Assembly: GCA_023487825.1 (NCBI GenBank)
Contig: JAMDBP010000032.1
Location: 1,336 to 6,337, forward strand
Reading direction: 5' to 3'
DNA from: Candidatus Martarchaeota archaeon
Lineage (GTDB): Archaea; Micrarchaeota; Micrarchaeia; Micrarchaeales; CABMGC01
DNA: 5,002 nucleotides
Shown here: positions 1-4,680 of the stretch, piece after piece
How positions within the stretch are numbered: position 1 is the stretch's first letter
Layout: each line of letters starts with the position of its first letter
Notes under the pieces: generated by a model
Told to the model about the DNA's origin: nothing
The model's input: only the letters and a program-made list of their open reading frames with translations
Databases searched by the model: none
Program-made: the position numbers and the translations under genes

Positions 1-1231
1 TTTTACCTACCACTGCTGTTGCATACCGTCAAAGACGCTTATACACATATCTGATTTGTTGTATTCTGCAACACATTCAGAGAATATGGGAATATCCGGA
101 TCATTGAGCATTGACGCGAAAAAGATGCATGATTGGAGGATTGGAGTTTCGCAGAAACTGGAAAAAGGGGTTGAGAGTCTGTGCAGATCTAATGGCATAG
201 AGATAGTCAAGGGTGAGGCCACCTTCCTCAACTCAAACACATTACAGCTTACAAACGGTACCTCCCTTGATTTCAAGAAAGCGATAATCGCAACAGGTTC
301 CATACCTTCTGAACTTAAGGGATTCGCTTTCAACGGCAGCAGCATAATCGACTATAAACAGGCCCTATCACTTGATTACATACCGAAGAGCATTGCGATA
401 ATTGGAGCGGGATATGTCTCTGTTGAGATAGCAGGAATGTTTGCAAAACTTGGTTCACAGGTCCATGTTATAGCGCGCTCTGGCATACTCTCCAAGTTCG
501 ATCCGGATGCAACAGCAGTGGTAGGTAAAAGGCTTGGGGATCTTGGAGTAGTAATACATGCAGGGGTTACTCCAGAACAGTATGACGGAAAGAGATTGAA
601 GCTCTCTGATGGCACTTTAATAGAGACAGATGTAGTTGTAGTGGCAGTAGGGCTTGTACCTTATACAAAGGGACTTGAACTTGAAAATACGAAGGTAAAA
701 CTGGACGATAGAGGATTTGTTGTTGTAGATCAGTCATTGCAGACTGCGGACAGCAACATACTTGCAATAGGCGATGTTGTTGGAGAGCCTATGCTCGCGC
801 ACAAGGCCATAAGGCAGGGAGTAGTAGCAGGAGAGAAAGCAGCAGGTCTTAATTCAGGCTTTGACAATCTTGTCATACCTGCAGTCATCTTCTCAGATCC
901 CGAAGTGGCTCTGGCAGGTACCCTTAATGCGAAGAATGTCAAGAAGTTTCCGATGAGTGCTGTTGGAAGAGGGATTGCGCTTGACAGGAAGGAAGGCTTC
1001 GTGAAGATAGCATACGATGATGAGAATATAGTAAAAGGAGTGGAGATAGTCGGTCAGGATGCAAATGCAATGATAGCCGAAGCGGCTCTGGCGATAGAGA
1101 TGGGAGCTACTCTTGAGGACATTGCAGACACTATACATCCACATCCTACGTTCTCCGAAGCGGTTCAGGAAGCTGCGGAAGCGGCTCTCGGAAGACCTCT
1201 GCACTTCTATTATGGAAAGGGGACAAAATGA
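1..1231 (+). CDS. Dihydrolipoamide dehydrogenase-like flavoprotein disulfide reductase (5' end cut by window)
   Basis: FAD-dependent pyridine nucleotide-disulfide oxidoreductase of the Lpd/MerA/glutathione reductase family, lacking the N-terminal FAD-binding part. The frame is open to the first base (codons from position 2), so the TTG at 56 is not the true start. Seen in order: CIPSK redox motif (20-34), ATGS, Rossmann motif GAGYVSVE (404-427), an Ala-Arg pair after the second Rossmann strand (473-478), the FAD motif AIGDVVGEPMLAHKA (near 760-810), and a C-terminal dimer domain ending in HPHPTFSE with the His-Glu dyad (His 1142-1144, Glu 1157-1159). The C-terminal domain is most like Lpd, which reoxidises dihydrolipoamide in 2-oxoacid dehydrogenase and glycine cleavage complexes. 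The cofactor loop instead resembles NADPH-using MerA, so an NADPH-dependent disulfide reductase is the main alternative. The first redox Cys is not where expected. The stop overlaps the NAD kinase start by 4 bp. The family is certain; the substrate is not. Confidence 0.88.
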   Translation, partial: FTYHCCCIPSKTLIHISDLLYSATHSENMGISGSLSIDAKKMHDWRIGVSQKLEKGVESLCRSNGIEIVKGEATFLNSNTLQLTNGTSLDFKKAIIATGSIPSELKGFAFNGSSIIDYKQALSLDYIPKSIAIIGAGYVSVEIAGMFAKLGSQVHVIARSGILSKFDPDATAVVGKRLGDLGVVIHAGVTPEQYDGKRLKLSDGTLIETDVVVVAVGLVPYTKGLELENTKVKLDDRGFVVVDQSLQTADSNILAIGDVVGEPMLAHKAIRQGVVAGEKAAGLNSGFDNLVIPAVIFSDPEVALAGTLNAKNVKKFPMSAVGRGIALDRKEGFVKIAYDDENIVKGVEIVGQDANAMIAEAALAIEMGATLEDIADTIHPHPTFSEAVQEAAEAALGRPLHFYYGKGTK

Positions 1232-2007
1232 AGATAACGATAATCTGCAAGAAGTATTACAAGGAGATACATGAACTTGAGAAGGCTTTTGAGATGTCGA
1301 GAAACGGCGATATATGCATAGCCATAGGAGGGGACGGTACCTTCGTTAAAGCGGCGAGGGAATTTAACGGGCCGATACTTGCGATACGCGGAGACGAGAG
1401 CAACAGTGCAGGCTACTATTCTGACATAAGCATAAAGGATATCTCTCTGGTTGTGAAGAAACTGAAGAAGAAGCAGTACACAATAGAGAATCTTGGTAAC
1501 AAGATAGAGCTGTCTTTCAAGGGCAAAAAGTACTATGCGGTCAATGAGGTGCTGCTCCACAATTGGCGCGAGGAGGTATACTTCAGCATTTACTACAAAG
1601 ATGACCATAAGGAAAAGGCCATATACCCTTACATAATGGCAGGAGATGGAATGCTCGTGACAAGCGAAGTTGGCTCTACAGCATACAACAGGTCTGCAGG
1701 AGGACCTGTAATACTATCACCTAAGCTTCTCTGTGCCACCTTCCTGAATGTAGATGGGCCTTACACAAATTCGATAATAGTGAGCCCTGACAAGAAGATA
1801 GGGGCAAGGATAGAGAAGTACAGTGGTGTGCTTAGATACGATGGAATAGATGCGGGCAGCATAAAGAAGGGGGAGAGCTTTGAGGTTTCGCTCTCTAAGA
1901 AGGAATTGCAGGTGGTAAGGCTTGACGGAATAAGAGAGGATATAGCGGTAAAGCTCGCCCGTATAATAAAGGGGAAGATGAGGAAACCTGAAGGCATAGA
2001 GTACTGA
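1228..2007 (+). CDS. NAD kinase (ATP/polyphosphate-NAD+ 2'-phosphotransferase)
   Basis: A 259-residue cytosolic NAD kinase, phosphorylating NAD+ to NADP+ and so setting the NADPH pool. Seen: GGDGT at residues 34-38 (nucleotide-phosphate and catalytic Asp loop), VNE at 105-107 (NE motif for nicotinamide ribose binding), then GDGMLVTSEVGSTAYNRSAGGP at 139-160 (shown here in pieces: GDGMLVTS, GSTAY, SAGGP), matching the family GSTAY-SAGGP signature. Length is typical of compact archaeal forms. Oddity: the usual NxGxLGFL segment after the first domain is replaced by IRGDESNSAGYYSDI (residues 53-67), so this is a diverged subfamily. The ATG lies in an ATGA overlap with the upstream flavoprotein stop and is preceded by a purine-rich AAGGGGA, so translational coupling is likely. 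It ends in tandem TGA codons 6 bp from the convergent agmatinase stop. Confidence 0.92.
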   Translation: MKITIICKKYYKEIHELEKAFEMSRNGDICIAIGGDGTFVKAAREFNGPILAIRGDESNSAGYYSDISIKDISLVVKKLKKKQYTIENLGNKIELSFKGKKYYAVNEVLLHNWREEVYFSIYYKDDHKEKAIYPYIMAGDGMLVTSEVGSTAYNRSAGGPVILSPKLLCATFLNVDGPYTNSIIVSPDKKIGARIEKYSGVLRYDGIDAGSIKKGESFEVSLSKKELQVVRLDGIREDIAVKLARIIKGKMRKPEGIEY

Positions 2008-2013
2008 TGATTG

Positions 2014-2895
2014 TCACTGCTTTTTCTGGAAGAATGCGTGCTCCAGTGTCCTGAATATGAGCTTTGCTGCAAGGAAGTTCGGGGCTATCATACCAGGTAT
2101 TGGTGCAAGTTCGCATACGTCCATTCCAAGAAGGCTCTTCTCTGCAAGAATGCTTTTCAGTACCGCATCTATCTGTGCAAAATGCATGCCGTTAGGCTCC
2201 GGAGTGCCCACGCTTGGCATCTCTCCGTTGTCAAGAACGTCTAAGTCTATTGTTATATATACATTCTGCTTTGTACGCTTCTTTATTATCCCTGCAATCT
2301 CATTTACAGGCAGGTTCTGCATGTCTTTCATATAGAGGATATCATTTGAATACCTCTTTGCGCTCTCGATGTCTATGCTCCTGACCCCGACGCTATAGCA
2401 GCTTTTGCAGACCTCCCTTGACCGTGCCATTATGCATGCGTGGGAGTACCTGCTGCCCATATACTCGTCCCTGTAATCAGAGTGAGCATCGAAGTGGATT
2501 ACGCTGAATTCATTATTGCGCTTTGCAACAGCCCTTATAGAACCTACAGCTATCGAGTGCTCTCCACCGATGAGCAGCGGCATCTTCTTTGCGTCAAGTA
2601 TCAGTTCGACCTCTTTTTCTATCCAATTTATCGTCTCCTCTGGAGAGTTTACGCTTGGCTGCATCTCATCCGTAGTGTATACGCCTATCTCTGTTATCTC
2701 CTTCTTGTATTCCTCATCATAGAGTTCGAGGTTCCTGCTCGCATCTATTATCGCGTGCGGCCCGTCTCTTGCGCCTGATTTGTATGAAGTAGTAGAATCA
2801 TATGGAACAGGCAGAGCCACAACCTTTGCGCTATCGTAATCCTGATCCTCTATCCCGAATAGATTATATGGTGGAAGTTGGTGAAGCAATTTCAT
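2014..2895 (-). CDS. Agmatinase-family ureohydrolase (arginase/agmatinase fold)
   Basis: A 293-residue Mn2+-dependent ureohydrolase, probably hydrolysing agmatine (or aminopropylagmatine, as known in Thermococcus) to urea plus a polyamine precursor. All metal ligands are visible: GGEHS with His113, HFDAHSD with Asp136, His138 and Asp140, and IDLDVLD with Asp217 and Asp219. SHA (His152), GTPEP (230-234) and Glu262 in the DVCELAP segment match substrate-side positions of the family. In archaea polyamines also feed hypusine formation on aIF5A. Oddities: the usual DP after DVLD is replaced by Asn223-Gly224, and Cys163-x-x-Cys166 occurs before the VGVRS strand. The gene lies 17 bp downstream of the Fe-S scaffold gene on the same strand, so it is probably in that operon. 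The start is supported by GTGAT ending 3 bases before ATG. Family assignment is firm; exact substrate is inferred. Confidence 0.92.
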   Translation of the reverse strand: MKLLHQLPPYNLFGIEDQDYDSAKVVALPVPYDSTTSYKSGARDGPHAIIDASRNLELYDEEYKKEITEIGVYTTDEMQPSVNSPEETINWIEKEVELILDAKKMPLLIGGEHSIAVGSIRAVAKRNNEFSVIHFDAHSDYRDEYMGSRYSHACIMARSREVCKSCYSVGVRSIDIESAKRYSNDILYMKDMQNLPVNEIAGIIKKRTKQNVYITIDLDVLDNGEMPSVGTPEPNGMHFAQIDAVLKSILAEKSLLGMDVCELAPIPGMIAPNFLAAKLIFRTLEHAFFQKKQ

Positions 2896-2898
2896 CTA

Positions 2899-2903
2899 AT
2901 CAC
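2899..2903 (-). promoter_or_regulatory. Shine-Dalgarno-like GTGAT before agmatinase
   Basis: On the minus strand the short gap between the two genes reads GTGAT, then TAG, then ATG. GTGAT pairs with the AUCAC of the archaeal 16S 3' tail. With 3 bases to the start, the implied position of the GGAGG core would be about 7 bases upstream, a normal spacing. It supports ATG at 2893-2895 and re-initiation inside an operon transcript. Confidence 0.5.
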
Positions 2904-2912
2904 ATTATTTTG

Positions 2913-3317
2913 CTATAACTCCTTTGTGCTCCTGTCTGTCTGCTTGTTCTCGTACTTGAATAAAGCTTCCTTTATCGCCTTCAATGATAATGTGGCGCAG
3001 TGCATTCTTACAGGACCTGGATCAAGATTTATTATCTCTATTAAGCTATTCTTGTCCATTGACTCTATCTCCTGTACGCTCTTGTCCTTCAGTTTTTCCA
3101 TAAGTATGTTGGCAGAGCCCATCGAGATTACACAGCCGTCTCCATCGTAGGAGATATCCTTGACTATGCCGTTTTCCACCTTAAGGAAGACGGTTATCCT
3201 GTCTCCGCATGAGACGTTCTCCTCGTGCATCTCAGCATCTGGTTTTTCCATCTTATGCTTGTGCTCCTGCGTTTCATAGCTTGAGAGTAGCTCTTCTGCA
3301 TACATGTCTAGATCCAT
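2913..3317 (-). CDS. IscU/SufU/NifU-N type Fe-S cluster assembly scaffold
   Basis: A 134-residue cytosolic scaffold on which Fe-S clusters are built with sulfur from a cysteine desulfurase and then passed on. Seen: Cys37-Gly-Asp39 (CGDRI), DGDGCVIS with Cys62, and GPVRMHCATL with His106-Cys107. These match the three Cys, Asp and His ligands of the family. The C-terminal CATLSLKAIKEAL helix and the ISMGSA stretch look like SufU. The spacing of the cysteines (37, 62, 107) is almost that of IscU, and the long insertion of bacterial SufU before the last Cys is absent. The IscU chaperone motif LPPVK is also absent (GPVRM instead). The usual NP before CGD is NV. The N-terminal 33 residues are charged and His/Glu rich. 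It is the first gene of a likely operon with agmatinase; a TATA-like box sits about 30 bp upstream of the ATG. No desulfurase or SufBC is visible in the window. Confidence 0.88.
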   Translation of the reverse strand: MDLDMYAEELLSSYETQEHKHKMEKPDAEMHEENVSCGDRITVFLKVENGIVKDISYDGDGCVISMGSANILMEKLKDKSVQEIESMDKNSLIEIINLDPGPVRMHCATLSLKAIKEALFKYENKQTDRSTKEL

Positions 3318-3343
3318 ATGTCAACACTTGTAGGATATGCTCG

Positions 3344-3352
3344 TATATAAAT
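3344..3352. promoter_or_regulatory. TATA-like box in divergent promoter region
   Basis: The plus strand reads TATATAAAT and the minus strand ATTTATATA, matching the archaeal TATA consensus TTTAWATA best on the minus strand. The centre is about 31 bp from the scaffold gene ATG and about 34 bp from the PIN gene ATG. With archaeal initiation usually some 25 bp downstream of the TATA centre, both transcripts would have leaders of only a few bases. No Shine-Dalgarno match precedes either ATG, which fits leaderless or near-leaderless mRNAs. Confidence 0.55.
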
Positions 3353-3356
3353 TATG

Positions 3357-3377
3357 ACGTTTAAGAATAATAAACGT
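3357..3377. repeat. Perfect 7-bp inverted repeat (possible operator)
   Basis: ACGTTTA at 3357-3363 and its exact reverse complement TAAACGT at 3371-3377 are separated by 7 bases (AGAATAA). The dyad lies between the TATA-like box and the PIN gene ATG, covering the expected start point of PIN transcription. That position would suit an operator that blocks initiation. Its A/T-rich arms make a strong RNA hairpin less likely. Confidence 0.45.
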
Positions 3378-3381
3378 TGGC

Positions 3382-3756
3382 ATGGTAGGCAAATTCATCA
3401 TAGTTGACACCAGTTCCATAATATTCGGGCTCTCCAAAAAGCATGATGTCTTCAGCGCTCTTGAAGAGAGGTTTCCAGGCTATCCGCTGCTTATATCACA
3501 GGGCATAATGAACGAGATAAATGGTATTGCAGGAGGGAATGGGAGGTATGCGAAGTATGCAAAGGCTGCACTTGAGATCATTAATAGGAATAAGAGGATA
3601 GAGATAAGCAGGAGCATGGTTTATCCAGATAGCTGGATTCTTGCAAACTTTTCTAAAGCTGAGGCAGTGTGCACAAATGACATAGCACTAAAAAGGGAGC
3701 TGAGGAAGAAGGGCGCAGCTGTGCTGAGCATGGCAATAAACGGGAAATTAAGGTGA
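3382..3756 (+). CDS. PIN-domain ribonuclease, archaeal Fcf1/VapC9-like
   Basis: A single PIN domain of 124 residues, a metal-dependent single-strand RNase fold. Acidic residues fall at the expected places: Asp9 in IIVDTSSI, Glu45 in the helix after LLISQGIMNEI, Asp83 in YPDSWIL and Asp100 in CTNDIALKREL. The C-terminal KKGAAVLSM strand and lack of any extra domain fit the small archaeal proteins related to the rRNA-processing PIN protein Fcf1/Utp23. In many archaea a gene of this type sits next to rpoE1, often after the aIF2-gamma gene, and here it precedes rpoE1 by 97 bp. That context argues for a housekeeping RNA-processing role over a toxin role, and no small antitoxin gene is adjacent. 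Upstream is a divergent promoter with a TATA-like box and a 7-bp dyad. The substrate RNA is unknown. Confidence 0.8.
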   Translation: MVGKFIIVDTSSIIFGLSKKHDVFSALEERFPGYPLLISQGIMNEINGIAGGNGRYAKYAKAALEIINRNKRIEISRSMVYPDSWILANFSKAEAVCTNDIALKRELRKKGAAVLSMAINGKLR

Positions 3757-3775
3757 AACTGCCTTTTGGAGAGGA

Positions 3776-3783
3776 TTTATATT
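3776..3783 (+). promoter_or_regulatory. TATA-like box for the rpoE1-spt4 transcript
   Basis: TTTATATT lies in the 97-bp gap between the PIN gene and rpoE1 and is preceded by purine-rich GGAGAGG. Initiation about 25 bp downstream would fall near 3803-3808, giving a leader of roughly 45-50 bases before the GTG start. The T5 run at 3782-3786 could also serve as a U-rich terminator for the PIN transcript. Both roles are inferred from position. Confidence 0.45.
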
Positions 3784-3845
3784 TTTATTCGTTGCTATTC
3801 TTATGGTAAATTTGCTTCTTATCCGTGATTAAGACGATTAAACGA

Positions 3846-3850
3846 GTGAT
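3846..3850 (+). promoter_or_regulatory. Shine-Dalgarno-like GTGAT deciding the rpoE1 GTG start
   Basis: GTGAT is followed by ATA and then the GTG start codon, the same 3-base spacing as seen before the agmatinase gene. The frame has a TAA at 3839-3841 and no other start between it and GTG 3854, so the site and the ORF boundary agree on this start. Confidence 0.5.
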
Positions 3851-3853
3851 ATA

Positions 3854-4450
3854 GTGTATTATATAGATACGATAAAAGATTCGGTGAGCGTATCGCCAAT
3901 GTACTTCGGGGAGAACATAGACGAAGGAGTTGAGAAGATACTCAGGACCAAATATGAACGTACGCTAGACAAGGATTTAGGGATAATACTCGCTGTATTC
4001 AATGTAAGAGATATAAGCGATGGCCGTATAATACCTGGTGATCCTTCTACTCACCATGATGTCACATTTGACATACTAGCATTCAAGCTCGAGGTGGAAG
4101 AGGTAGTAGTTGGAGAGGTCTCTGAACTTGCAGACTTTGGATGCTTCATAAGGATAGGGCCTATAGATGGTCTTGTGCACATGTCGCAGATAACCAGCGA
4201 CTTCATAAGCTATGACAGGAAGGCAGGCGTTTTCGTTTCAAGGAATACAGGCAGGAGTCTGAAGAAAGGAGATGTTGTCTTCGGCAAGGTCTCATCGATA
4301 AGCCTGAAGAACAGCATAGGAGATGCAAAAATAGCGCTCACGATGCGCCCTGATGGACTTGGAAAGTATGAATGGATAAAGGAGCCAAAGAAGGAACGCA
4401 AGCCTGCAGGAAGCAGACCAAGAGGGGGCAAAAGGCCGCCTAAGAAATGA
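3854..4450 (+). CDS. rpoE1: DNA-directed RNA polymerase subunit E' (RpoE1, Rpb7 homologue)
   Basis: A 198-residue stalk subunit of archaeal RNA polymerase, homologous to eukaryotic Rpb7. With subunit F (not in this window) it forms the stalk that binds nascent RNA, helps open the promoter and aids termination. Seen: the N-terminal Rpb7-type domain, about residues 1-80, beginning MYYIDTIKDSV with GRIIPGD (57-63) and a FDILAFKLEVEEVVVGEV linker. Next is an S1 RNA-binding domain, about 82-166, with ELADFGCFIRIGPIDGLVHM, ISYD, and IALTMRPDGLGKYEWI at its end. The final 23 residues are a Lys/Arg/Pro/Gly-rich tail that may add nucleic acid contact. Translation begins at GTG, supported by the family-typical MYY start and a GTGAT Shine-Dalgarno match. 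Spt4 follows 16 bp later, so the two are probably one transcript. Confidence 0.96.
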   Translation: MYYIDTIKDSVSVSPMYFGENIDEGVEKILRTKYERTLDKDLGIILAVFNVRDISDGRIIPGDPSTHHDVTFDILAFKLEVEEVVVGEVSELADFGCFIRIGPIDGLVHMSQITSDFISYDRKAGVFVSRNTGRSLKKGDVVFGKVSSISLKNSIGDAKIALTMRPDGLGKYEWIKEPKKERKPAGSRPRGGKRPPKK

Positions 4451-4466
4451 AGCATAAGGGATTTTT

Positions 4467-4655
4467 ATGGAATTAGCGTGCAGAAAGTGCAATCTGATAA
4501 TATCGCAGGGGAATACATGCCCTGTATGCAATGCGTCTGAGCTGACCTCAAAGTGGAGCGGCTACATAGCTATGCTCAATGTAGAGAAATCAGACGTGGC
4601 TAAGAGGATGGAGATAAAGGTTAACGGCTCTTATGCGATAAGCATAAATGGCTGA
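4467..4655 (+). CDS. spt4: Transcription elongation factor Spt4 (RpoE'')
   Basis: A 62-residue protein with a four-Cys zinc ribbon (Cys5-x-x-Cys8 and Cys18-x-x-Cys21), then LTSKWSGYIAML, VEKSDVAKRMEIKVNGSYAISI. These match archaeal Spt4 in the conserved Trp-containing strand, the S-x-x-AKR helix and the G-x-YAI C-terminal strand. Spt4 binds the NGN domain of Spt5 and the complex clamps RNA polymerase for processive elongation; Spt5 is not in the window. The length is normal for archaea. It lies 16 bp after rpoE1, the usual archaeal neighbour, with AAGGGA 5 bases before the ATG as a partial Shine-Dalgarno match. Its TGA ends at 4655, directly against the stop of the convergent FKBP gene. Confidence 0.95.
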   Translation: MELACRKCNLIISQGNTCPVCNASELTSKWSGYIAMLNVEKSDVAKRMEIKVNGSYAISING

Positions 4656-4680
4656 TTATTTCTCCTTCTTTTCCTCTCTC
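4656..4680 (+). terminator. Pyrimidine-rich tract after spt4, possible U-rich terminator
   Basis: Immediately after the spt4 stop the plus strand is T/C rich, with short runs TTT and TTTT. Archaeal termination depends mainly on U-rich RNA, so it could end the rpoE1-spt4 transcript. The same bases encode the Lys/Glu-rich C-terminal tail of the FKBP gene on the other strand, so the pyrimidine bias may come only from that coding sequence. Confidence 0.3.

Noticed and set aside
56..64. TTG at 56 as the start of the flavoprotein gene
   Set aside because: The frame is open to position 2 and already encodes the CIPSK redox motif upstream of 56, so the gene begins outside the window.
1210..1608. 132-codon minus-strand ORF opposite the NAD kinase gene
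   Set aside because: It overlaps a confidently assigned gene, including its GGDGT region, and has no family signature or start signal.
2440..2778. 112-codon plus-strand ORF inside the agmatinase gene
   Set aside because: Antisense to a gene with full catalytic motifs; its translation is Leu/Tyr/Ile-rich with no recognisable family and looks like a coding shadow.
2878..3150. 90-codon plus-strand ORF opposite the Fe-S scaffold gene
   Set aside because: Shadow of the scaffold gene, which has all conserved ligands on the minus strand.
3382..3756. PIN gene as the toxin of a VapBC toxin-antitoxin pair
   Set aside because: No small antitoxin gene lies upstream or downstream on the same strand; the neighbour rpoE1 points to the conserved housekeeping PIN gene. 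The 7-bp dyad alone is too weak to argue for autoregulated TA.
3757..3853. tRNA or small RNA gene in the gap before rpoE1
   Set aside because: No cloverleaf arms, T-loop motif or stable hairpin found by eye; the gap is A/T-rich and explained by promoter and leader.
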